12,010 nt of DNA from an uncultured Cytophagaceae bacterium (GTDB lineage: Bacteria; Bacteroidota; Bacteroidia; Cytophagales; Spirosomataceae): positions 1 to 12,010 of the forward strand of contig CAILUB010000191.1 of NCBI GenBank assembly GCA_903837305.1. The letters run 5' to 3'. The notes beneath the pieces are model-generated. The model was not told where the DNA came from. It made no database searches and saw only the letters and a program-made list of their open reading frames with translations. Below, in pieces: positions 6,249 to 12,010 of the stretch (the stretch's first letter is position 1; each line of letters begins with the position of its first letter). The translations under genes and the position numbers were made by a program.

Positions 6249-7569
6249 ATGGGTAGGAATTCTTTCCTTATTCCTTGCATCCTGTGATACACCTAAAGAA
6301 ATCGGCGACGATTTGTTTAGCGTGGAAGTGGGTTTGAATTATTCGGATACGATCACGGTTAAATCCTCGACTGTATTGATTGATTCAATCTATACAGGTT
6401 CGCCTGGTACTTTATTATTGGGTAGCTTTAGTCACCCTGTTTTAGGTATTACTGAATCCTCTTTTTATACCCAAGTAGCTAATATTGATACGTTATTTGC
6501 GAAATCAACATCGGTTTATGATTCTTTGAATTTGCGACTTGTTTATGCTGGATTTCAAGGAGATACCACTAAATCTCAAACGATAAGTGTCTATCGTTTA
6601 CTGGATAGTTTGAGTTTAAAGACGAATTATTTTGCTAATTCTTCCGTTCGTTCTGATGCCTCACTTTTAGGTCGTCACACCTTTAATCCTCGGCCTATTC
6701 GGACGAAAGCGATGAATGGAGATTCAGCTCAATTTGATACACTCCGTTTCAGAATGTCTGACTCATTTGGACGTGAATTGTTGAGTAAGTATGCAGATGC
6801 AAAAGTGGCTGCAGGTGATAAGGGTTTTAGAGATTATTTTCCTGGAATGTTGTTTAAATCGACGGCGTCATCTGCGGGAGCAATCCTTAATTTTACACCG
6901 AGTTTTTCCCGAATGACCTTGTATTTTCATAATCCAGGTGATACGACAAAGTACCACATAGATTATTATTTCTCTTTATCAAATGCCTATTATCCTGAAT
7001 TTTTGGCGCGGTTTAATCAAATAAAGTCCACGAAATCAGGGCCTTTAGCTGCTCTGAAAAACCCAGGGGATATCGTTTCATCTACCGCAACTAGTGGGTT
7101 AACCTATATCCAAGCTGGAACAGGGTTGTCTACTAAGATTGAGTTCCCTTATTTAATGAACTTGAAAGGTAACCGTAATGTGGCTGTAAATAAGGCTGAA
7201 TTAGTGTTGACGGCTGCTGATAATATCGATTTGCAAAATACAGTTGGACAATTATCCGTTGTGGAGACAAATGCAACGAATCGTACACTTCGAAATAGTT
7301 ATGGATTGAAATACCTGTTGTCTGAAGGAGGTACAGGTGTTAATACAGCTACCATTAATCAAATTTCGAGAACTTACACATTCAATGTTACAACTGCTGT
7401 CCAGTCTCTTTTAGTAGGTAAACAAGCAAACTCAGGTTGGTTAATTACACCTGCTTTAACTACAAGTGCCTCAGGAAATTCAGGAATTAATAATGAGAGT
7501 GCTCGTTTTGTTCCTTTGCAAGCATTGAAGGCTCGTTTGAAAATCTATTATTCCTATATTGCCAAATAA
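6199..7569 (+). CDS. DUF4270 family lipoprotein
   Basis: A 456-residue lipoprotein of unknown function matching the DUF4270 family of Bacteroidota. From the chosen start the N-terminus has a basic region (KKR 7-9), a hydrophobic stretch and the lipobox LASC with Cys29 as the lipidated residue. It is followed by DTPKEIGDDLF, typical of the family's mature start. Further family features are repeated 'DSIYTG...LLGSF...LG' beta-strand blocks (about 55-80) and a serine/threonine-rich, beta-predicted body without further membrane segments. It should be anchored in the outer membrane; surface exposure is possible but undecided. The start at 6199 is preferred because it gives a normal signal-peptide length. 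The frame is open back to an ATG at 6127, but that adds 24 residues ahead of the signal. The gene begins 50 nt inside the preceding gene in another frame, pointing to coupled translation. Confidence 0.85.
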   Translation: MTSISSKKRTWKCPAIKWVGILSLFLASCDTPKEIGDDLFSVEVGLNYSDTITVKSSTVLIDSIYTGSPGTLLLGSFSHPVLGITESSFYTQVANIDTLFAKSTSVYDSLNLRLVYAGFQGDTTKSQTISVYRLLDSLSLKTNYFANSSVRSDASLLGRHTFNPRPIRTKAMNGDSAQFDTLRFRMSDSFGRELLSKYADAKVAAGDKGFRDYFPGMLFKSTASSAGAILNFTPSFSRMTLYFHNPGDTTKYHIDYYFSLSNAYYPEFLARFNQIKSTKSGPLAALKNPGDIVSSTATSGLTYIQAGTGLSTKIEFPYLMNLKGNRNVAVNKAELVLTAADNIDLQNTVGQLSVVETNATNRTLRNSYGLKYLLSEGGTGVNTATINQISRTYTFNVTTAVQSLLVGKQANSGWLITPALTTSASGNSGINNESARFVPLQALKARLKIYYSYIAK

Positions 7570-7581
7570 ATACCGGCAATC

Positions 7582-8361
7582 ATGACAAATCTACGCGTAA
7601 GTTTAGTTCAGACGGATTTAGTTTGGGAAGATCCATCAGCTAATTGTGCTCAATTAGAGGAAAAGTTAGCTGTTTTGACAGGTTTGTCTGATGTTATCAT
7701 ATTACCTGAAATGTTTGCTACTGGCTTCTCTATGACGTCCGCTGGGGCTGAAATAGGTAAAGGATCGGCCCTTCAATGGATGCAGGTCCAAGCAAATCGT
7801 TTAGGATCTTTACTTATCGGCTCCCTCAAGGTAAAATATCAAACTTCGTACTATAATAGACTCTATGCTGTTTATCCTGATGGAACTTACAGCTCTTATG
7901 ATAAGCGCCATTTGTTTCGAATGGGAGGCGAGCATGAATTTTACCAATCAGGTGATCAACAAGTGATTGTTACTTACAAGGGGTGGAAATTAGCCTTATT
8001 TGTGTGTTACGATCTACGTTTTCCTGTTTGGTCACGTAATGTAGGCTTGTCCTACGATGCTGCGATCTATGTAGCGAATTGGCCTGCTCCGCGTGCGAAT
8101 GCTTGGAGAACCTTGTTGCAAGCTAGAGCAATTGAAAATTTAGCTTATGTGGTAGGTGTGAATCGGGTGGGTGTGGATGCAAATGACTTAGCTTATGCTG
8201 GAGATTCATTGTTAGTGGATTTCAAAGGTGATTTACAACTCGACTTACAAGCTAATCAACAAATCTTGACAAGTGAATTATCACACGAAGCATTAACTGA
8301 ATTTCGGGCTAAGTTCCCTGCTCATCTGGATGCAGATTCCTTTAGTTTGTCTTCTCTTTAA
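7582..8361 (+). CDS. Nitrilase-superfamily omega-amidase (YafV/Nit2-like)
   Basis: A 259-residue cytosolic carbon-nitrogen hydrolase. The nitrilase catalytic triad is visible as Glu43 in LPEMF, Lys108 in YDKRHLF and Cys142 in FVCYDLRFP, with the accessory Glu117 in GGEHEF. The FATGFSM block after the catalytic Glu and the DKRHLFRMGGEHEF block are characteristic of the YafV/Nit2 group. That group hydrolyses alpha-ketoglutaramate and alpha-ketosuccinamate to the 2-oxo acid and ammonia, cleaning up products of glutamine and asparagine transamination. The length is full for the family. It follows the DUF4270 stop by 12 nt, so it is probably co-transcribed as the last gene of that operon, although no functional link to its neighbours is evident. 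Its 3' end overlaps the convergent ABC ATPase gene by 20 bp and no terminator separates them. Confidence 0.9.
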   Translation: MTNLRVSLVQTDLVWEDPSANCAQLEEKLAVLTGLSDVIILPEMFATGFSMTSAGAEIGKGSALQWMQVQANRLGSLLIGSLKVKYQTSYYNRLYAVYPDGTYSSYDKRHLFRMGGEHEFYQSGDQQVIVTYKGWKLALFVCYDLRFPVWSRNVGLSYDAAIYVANWPAPRANAWRTLLQARAIENLAYVVGVNRVGVDANDLAYAGDSLLVDFKGDLQLDLQANQQILTSELSHEALTEFRAKFPAHLDADSFSLSSL

Positions 8362-9031
8362 AGAATTTCTCTAAATCGTTAATATCCTTGAGAGGGCTAT
8401 CAGTCACAAGTTTGCCTTCATGAATCAATAATACGCGATCGCAAATGGCTTCCACTTCGGATAGAATGTGGCTGGAGAATAAGATAATGCGGTCTTTTTG
8501 AAGGCTTTTGATTAAGGTCCTGATTTCATCCCTTTGGTTCGGATCTAAACCACTCGTAGGCTCATCTAAAATCAAAATTTTAGGATCATGCAAAATCGCC
8601 AAAGCGATGCCCACACGCTGCTGATATCCTTTAGAAAGCTCTTGGATTTTTTTATGAGACTCTTTTTCAAGTCCAACCCACTCGATGACTTCTTGAATAC
8701 GCGACTCGAGATTAGTTATTTGATGGATGTCTCCGATGAAGGCCAAAAATTCCCGAACATACATTTCTGGATAGAGCGGGTTGTTTTCAGCTAAATAGCC
8801 GATCTGCTTTTTGAGGACGATTTCCTGTTCTTGTGGGTCTTTTCCATCGATGCTAACTGAGCCTGATGAAGGTTGAATGAGTCCCAAAAGCATTTTCAAG
8901 GTAGTCGATTTTCCAGCCCCATTGGGACCCAGAAAACCTACAATTTGACCTTCCTCTAAATGAAAGGATAGGTTCTGTACGGCAGATTGTTTTCCGTAGG
9001 TTTTAGAAAGATTTATTGCCTCGATGAACAT
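8342..9031 (-). CDS. gldA: GldA-like ABC transporter ATP-binding protein
   Basis: A 229-residue ABC ATPase. Walker A is GPNGAGKST (35-43), the Q-loop region is YLAENNPLYPEMYVREFL (79-96, with Glu where many families have Gln), the signature is LSKGYQQRVG (132-141), Walker B is ILILDEPTSGLDP (152-164) and the switch His is His188 in SSH. The NPLYPEMYVREFL and KGYQQRVG blocks are those of GldA, the ATPase of the GldAFG transporter needed for gliding in Flavobacterium. Known GldA proteins are about 300 residues; this one lacks the C-terminal extension of about 70. No gldF or gldG is adjacent, so the symbol is tentative and a general ABC-2 export ATPase is possible. The frame extends six codons upstream (to 9049), but the ATG at 9031 is chosen because it starts the domain and lies 5 nt behind a promoter box. 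Confidence 0.85.
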   Translation of the reverse strand: MFIEAINLSKTYGKQSAVQNLSFHLEEGQIVGFLGPNGAGKSTTLKMLLGLIQPSSGSVSIDGKDPQEQEIVLKKQIGYLAENNPLYPEMYVREFLAFIGDIHQITNLESRIQEVIEWVGLEKESHKKIQELSKGYQQRVGIALAILHDPKILILDEPTSGLDPNQRDEIRTLIKSLQKDRIILFSSHILSEVEAICDRVLLIHEGKLVTDSPLKDINDLEKFFKEKTN

Positions 9032-9036
9032 ATTGA

Positions 9037-9044
9037 CAAAGGTA
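9037..9044 (-). promoter_or_regulatory. Bacteroidota -7 box for the GldA-like gene
   Basis: On the minus strand this reads TACCTTTG, identical to the box before the glycosyltransferase, with 5 nt (TCAAT) before the ATG at 9031. The box lies inside the longer ORF that begins at 9049, which argues against that upstream start. A transcript would be leaderless or nearly so. Confidence 0.5.
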
Positions 9045-9067
9045 GTCAAAATGGGAATTATTTCGTG

Positions 9068-9075
9068 TAACTTTG
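9068..9075 (+). promoter_or_regulatory. Bacteroidota -7 box for ribBA
   Basis: Reads TAACTTTG (TAnnTTTG), 25 nt before the ribBA ATG and 23 bp from the oppositely oriented box of the GldA-like gene. The leader is far too short for an FMN riboswitch. A five-codon ORF (ATG at 9090, stop TAG at 9105-9107) overlaps the ribBA start in another frame. Confidence 0.5.
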
Positions 9076-9100
9076 TGTTTCTGATTCAAATGCCTAAAAA

Positions 9101-10312
9101 ATGTTAGATATAATTCGCTTAGATCGTATTGAAGATGCCTTGGAAGATATTCGCCTAGGTAAAATTATTATTGTTGCTGACGATGAGGATCGGGAGAATG
9201 AGGGCGATATGATTTGTGCCTCAGAAGCGATCACACCAGAATTAGTCAATTTTATGATCAAGGAGGCGCGCGGATTGATGTGTGTTTCTTTAACAGATGA
9301 GCGTTGCCAGGCCTTGGGTTTGGAGATGATGGTGAATCAGAACACTACTTCACATGAGACGCCGTTTACGGTTTCTGTTGATTTATTGGGCAATGGTTGC
9401 ACTACGGGTATTTCAGCACAAGATCGCTCAAAAACGATACAAGCCTTAGTGGATCCGGCCACTCAGCCATCTGATTTAGGAAGGCCGGGTCATATTTTTC
9501 CTTTAAAATCACGCAATGAGGGCGTTTTACGTCGTACAGGTCACACCGAGGCTTCGATGGATTTTGCGCGTTTAGCGGGTTTTAAGCCTTCAGGTGTATT
9601 AATTGAGGTATTAAATGAGGATGGCAGCATGGCTCGTTTGCCAGATTTGCGATTGATCGCGGATAAGTTTGATTTGAAATTAGTGACGATCAAGGATTTG
9701 ATTGAGTACCGTTTGGCAAAAGAATCCCTTATCAAAAGAGAAATCGGAGTGAATATGCCTACCGAATGGGGTTCCTTCGAATTAGTCGCCTTTAAGCAGA
9801 TCAATACGGGAGATACCCACTTAGCTTTAATTAAAGGGAGTTGGGAAAAAGACGAACCGGTTATGGTCCGTGTTCATAGCTCTTGTGTGACAGGGGATAT
9901 TTTTGGATCCTGTCGCTGTGATTGCGGAGAGCAATTGCACGCTGCCATGGAGATGGTGGAGAAAGAGGGGAAAGGCGTGATTTTATATATGTTTCAAGAG
10001 GGCCGTGGCATCGGTCTAATCAATAAATTGAAAGCCTATAAGCTTCAAGAGCAAGGGCGCGATACCGTGGAAGCGAATTTAGAATTAGGCTTTGCGATGG
10101 ATGAGCGTGATTACGGCGTAGGAGCCCAAATCTTACGTGATTTAGGTGTCCACAAGATTCGATTGATCTCCAATAACCCGAAGAAAAGAGCTGGCCTTAT
10201 GGGCTATGGTTTAGAAATTGTGGATTCAATTGCCATTGAAATTCCTGCTAATCCGCACAATAAGAAATACTTAGAAACGAAAAGAGATAAAATGGGGCAC
10301 GCGATTCGCTAG
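9101..10312 (+). CDS. ribBA: Bifunctional 3,4-dihydroxy-2-butanone-4-phosphate synthase / GTP cyclohydrolase II
   Basis: A 403-residue cytosolic enzyme supplying both precursors of riboflavin. The N-terminal RibB domain (about 1-200) converts ribulose 5-phosphate to dihydroxybutanone phosphate and formate. Its metal/substrate loop is DDEDRENEGD (27-36), with TGISAQDRSKTI (102-113) and RRTGHTEASMDFARLAG (144-160). The C-terminal RibA domain (about 205-403) opens GTP; zinc ligands by homology are Cys262, Cys273 and Cys275 in SCVTGDIFGSCRCDCG, followed by FQEGRGIGL (298-306), DTVEAN (321-326) and NNPKKR (358-363). All key motifs are intact in both domains and the length is normal. No other rib gene is adjacent. 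The upstream region is a compact divergent promoter shared with the GldA-like gene. The stop codon lies within the terminator hairpin, 16 bp from the convergent SPFH gene. Confidence 0.96.
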   Translation: MLDIIRLDRIEDALEDIRLGKIIIVADDEDRENEGDMICASEAITPELVNFMIKEARGLMCVSLTDERCQALGLEMMVNQNTTSHETPFTVSVDLLGNGCTTGISAQDRSKTIQALVDPATQPSDLGRPGHIFPLKSRNEGVLRRTGHTEASMDFARLAGFKPSGVLIEVLNEDGSMARLPDLRLIADKFDLKLVTIKDLIEYRLAKESLIKREIGVNMPTEWGSFELVAFKQINTGDTHLALIKGSWEKDEPVMVRVHSSCVTGDIFGSCRCDCGEQLHAAMEMVEKEGKGVILYMFQEGRGIGLINKLKAYKLQEQGRDTVEANLELGFAMDERDYGVGAQILRDLGVHKIRLISNNPKKRAGLMGYGLEIVDSIAIEIPANPHNKKYLETKRDKMGHAIR

Positions 10313-10322
10313 AATCACGTGC
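10297..10322 (+). terminator. Intrinsic terminator overlapping the ribBA stop
   Basis: A hairpin with an 11-position stem and one mismatch (10297-10307 with 10312-10322) around the loop GCTA, followed by CTATTTTTATT. The stem includes the last codons of ribBA and the stop TAG spans loop and stem. It is well formed for the plus strand. On the minus strand (for the SPFH gene) the following bases are CCATTTTATC, a weaker T-run. Confidence 0.75.
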
Positions 10323-10328
10323 CTATTT

Positions 10329-11228
10329 TTATTGGTTTCCTAAGATGATCGGGGCGCTTTTGCCTCCCATGATGATCACTTTCGCGTTAGGGGATTTTGC
10401 TAATTCTTTTTGGGCAATAATCGACTCATACTGCAATTGCTTGTCGCTTAAACCTGTTGATAAAATCTTCTGGTAATCTGCGATACCCTGTGCTTCTACG
10501 CGCTTTCTCTCCGCTTCTTGCTTTTCTTTCTGTAAAACAAACTGCATCTTTTGTGCATCTTGTTCCGCATTGATTTTCGACTCAATGGTTTGCTTTACTG
10601 AAGTAGGTAGGTTGATGTTACGGATCAATAATTGCTCTAAAACTAAGCCTCTTTTCTTGAAGTTCTTCTCGATGTCTGAATAAATACGTTGTTGGAATTC
10701 ATTGCGTTTCAAGGAATAAAGGCCTACTGCATCGTAGTAAACGGCATTATCGCGAATCATGGTACGCGTGATAGGACGGACAACCTTGTCTTTGTAGTCT
10801 TCTCCTATTTCGCGAAGTACTCGGGGAGCCTCCGTTGGCAAAATTCGATAAAGGACGGTTAAATCGACTACCACCTCTAGTCCGTCTTTGGTTAAAACAC
10901 GAATCGCATCATCTCCGGCTTTGTCGCCTTCGTCGTGGACGCTGGACATCGTATAGTTTTGGGTTTTTGCATCAAATACGACCACTTTTGCTAAGGGGTT
11001 TACGAAGTTTAGTCCACTAGTTAAGGTAGAGGGTTGTACTTTTCCAAAGACACTCTGTACACCTACCTCACCTGCATCCACCTGCACCACTGCAGAACTG
11101 GTTAAGCCAAGGATAGCGAAAACGGCTCCTACGACTTTCAATGTTTTGGCGTATTTGTAGAATACTAAATTCGGGCTAATCGTGTTTGCGCCAACAAACA
11201 GCAAAATACCTAGGAAGATGAAAAACAT
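10329..11228 (-). CDS. Prohibitin-family SPFH membrane protein
   Basis: A 299-residue SPFH/prohibitin-type protein. Two hydrophobic segments at the N-terminus (about 2-16 and 32-48) anchor it in the inner membrane. The SPFH domain follows (about 48-225), with AGEVGVQSVFGKV (52-64), LNFVNP (73-78) and a charged helix ending in RNINLPTSVKQTIESKI (about 203-219). An Ala/Glu/Lys/Gln-rich coiled-coil region (about 217-265) precedes the glycine-containing C-terminus. Family members form large ring or cage oligomers that organise membrane domains and often associate with the FtsH protease; no partner is encoded here, so a specific role is inference. A TAnnTTTG box lies 23 nt before the ATG. The gene is divergent from mlaF and convergent with ribBA. 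Confidence 0.9.
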   Translation of the reverse strand: MFFIFLGILLFVGANTISPNLVFYKYAKTLKVVGAVFAILGLTSSAVVQVDAGEVGVQSVFGKVQPSTLTSGLNFVNPLAKVVVFDAKTQNYTMSSVHDEGDKAGDDAIRVLTKDGLEVVVDLTVLYRILPTEAPRVLREIGEDYKDKVVRPITRTMIRDNAVYYDAVGLYSLKRNEFQQRIYSDIEKNFKKRGLVLEQLLIRNINLPTSVKQTIESKINAEQDAQKMQFVLQKEKQEAERKRVEAQGIADYQKILSTGLSDKQLQYESIIAQKELAKSPNAKVIIMGGKSAPIILGNQ

Positions 11229-11251
11229 AGTTTTTTTGATTTAAATGTCAT

Positions 11252-11259
11252 CAAATTTA
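11252..11259 (-). promoter_or_regulatory. Bacteroidota -7 box for the SPFH gene
   Basis: On the minus strand it reads TAAATTTG (TAnnTTTG), 23 nt before the ATG at 11228. A TTG occurs 12 nt upstream, closer than the usual -33 spacing. AT-rich surroundings raise the chance of a random match. Confidence 0.4.
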
Positions 11260-11281
11260 TCATAAAGTATTCAATAATCCC

Positions 11282-11289
11282 TAATTTTG
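11282..11289 (+). promoter_or_regulatory. Bacteroidota -7 box for mlaF
   Basis: Reads TAATTTTG (TAnnTTTG) and is separated from the mlaF ATG (11293) by only three bases, AAT. If used, the transcript begins at or beside the start codon. It lies 22 bp from the oppositely oriented box of the SPFH gene. Confidence 0.5.
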
Positions 11290-11292
11290 AAT

Positions 11293-12010
11293 ATGATTGA
11301 AATCAAGGGTTTATCTAAATCTTTTAACGGTCGTGTGGTGCTCGATGACATTAGTGCGAATTTCCAACAAGGAAAGACGAATATGGTGATCGGGGGTAGT
11401 GGAACGGGGAAATCTGTCCTGCTAAAATGCATGATCGGGATTTTAGTACCTGAGAAGGGAAAAGTGCTGTATGATGGACGTGATTTTTTGACGGCTCATC
11501 AAGATGTTGTGAAAGAAATTCGCCGTGAAATGGGCGTTTTATTCCAAGGAGGAGCTCTTTTTGATTCCAAATCTGTTCTGGAGAATGTTCGTTTCCCTTT
11601 AGATACCCTTACTTCCCAAACCCTAGAAGAAAAAAACGACCAAGCGATGCTTTGTTTGCAGCGGGTGGGTTTAGAGAATTCAGCCCTTTTAATGCCTTCT
11701 GAGATTTCAGGCGGGATGAAAAAACGGGTAGGGATCGCCCGAGCCATTGTGATGAATCCGAAGTATTTGTTTTGTGATGAACCTAATTCTGGACTTGATC
11801 CTCAAACCTCTATTTTAATTGATGGTTTAATTAAAGACATAACTGCTGAATTTCAAATGACTACAATCGTAATCACCCATGACATGAATTCAGTAATTGA
11901 AATTGGAGACAATATTCTTTTTGTTTATAAAGGCCAAAATTGGTGGCAAGGAAATAGCGAAACAATTATTACAACGGATAATCCCGAAATTGGAAATTTT
12001 GTTTATGCTT
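11293..12010 (+). CDS. mlaF: MlaF-like lipid-transport ABC ATPase (3' end outside window)
   Basis: Read by hand from ATG 11293, this frame stays open for 239 codons to the window edge, so the gene is incomplete at its 3' end. It is an ABC ATPase of the MlaF/Ttg2A type, the cytosolic motor of the MlaFEDB complex that moves phospholipids between the inner and outer membranes. Walker A is GGSGTGKS (34-41), the Q-loop Gln is Gln85 in LFQGGALFD, the signature is ISGGMKKRVGIARA (138-151), Walker B is YLFCDEPNSGLDP (158-170) and the switch His is His196 in ITHD. The GGALFDS and SGGMKKRVGIARA blocks separate it from ordinary importers. MlaF genes are generally about 250 residues, so only the tail is missing. 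The permease gene mlaE, often just upstream, is not on this side: the upstream neighbour is the divergent SPFH gene. Confidence 0.88.
   Translation, partial: MIEIKGLSKSFNGRVVLDDISANFQQGKTNMVIGGSGTGKSVLLKCMIGILVPEKGKVLYDGRDFLTAHQDVVKEIRREMGVLFQGGALFDSKSVLENVRFPLDTLTSQTLEEKNDQAMLCLQRVGLENSALLMPSEISGGMKKRVGIARAIVMNPKYLFCDEPNSGLDPQTSILIDGLIKDITAEFQMTTIVITHDMNSVIEIGDNILFVYKGQNWWQGNSETIITTDNPEIGNFVYA

Noticed and set aside
9045..9100. Possible FMN riboswitch before ribBA
   Set aside because: Only about 25 nt separate the promoter box from the start codon, and no part of the conserved RFN core is visible.
1..12010. Defence island, CRISPR array, prophage, integrative element or toxin-antitoxin system
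   Set aside because: All frames over about 200 codons are assigned to known families; no transposase, integrase, repeat-spacer array or toxin-like pair was seen, and coding style looks uniform across the window.

Overview
The window looks like an ordinary, densely packed chromosomal segment of a Bacteroidota bacterium, probably a low-GC member of the Cytophagales. The evidence is: a DUF4270 lipoprotein directly behind a short GT5-like 'glycogen/starch synthase'; a GldA-like ABC ATPase; a free-standing RfaE domain II enzyme; a YugP-type membrane zinc peptidase; the virtual absence of Shine-Dalgarno sequences; and repeated Bacteroidota-type -7 promoter boxes (TAnnTTTG) before gene starts. I cannot name the genus with confidence. 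I see no tRNA or rRNA gene, CRISPR array, transposase, phage gene, toxin-antitoxin pair or recognisable defence system.

Layout. 20-241 (+): small PspC-domain membrane protein, converging on a family 2 glycosyltransferase (238-1242, -). 1243-1327 is a divergent promoter region. 1328-3043 (+): APC-superfamily amino acid permease. 3035-3180: a 146-bp palindromic repeat element that fills the intergenic gap, contains an intrinsic terminator and carries the stop codons of both flanking genes. 5314-3177 (-): a tight three-gene operon of a UPF0104/YbhN flippase-like membrane protein, the heptose-1-phosphate adenylyltransferase RfaE2 and the YugP-like metallopeptidase. 5315-5438 is a divergent promoter region. 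5439-8361 (+): a second tight operon of a GT5 N-domain protein, a DUF4270 lipoprotein and a nitrilase-superfamily omega-amidase. 8342-9031 (-): GldA-like ABC ATPase, converging on the amidase with a 20-bp overlap. 9101-10312 (+): bifunctional riboflavin enzyme RibBA, sharing a terminator with the convergent prohibitin-like SPFH protein (10329-11228, -). 11293-12010 (+): MlaF-like lipid-transport ABC ATPase, running off the right edge.

Functionally the window mixes envelope biology (glycosyltransferase, heptose activation, flippase-like protein, surface lipoprotein, Mla-type lipid transport, SPFH protein, membrane peptidase) with general metabolism (riboflavin, omega-amides, amino acid uptake). 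The two operons are inferred from spacings of 12 nt or less and from overlapping reading frames.

The points most worth a second look are the palindromic element at 3035-3180, a cluster of -7 boxes lying only 3-5 nt from start codons (suggesting leaderless transcripts), and the GT5-like protein that has lost the ADP-glucose-binding loop and the whole C-terminal domain. I did not find a convincing new multi-gene system. The best candidate for unexplained biology is the GT5-like/DUF4270 pair.
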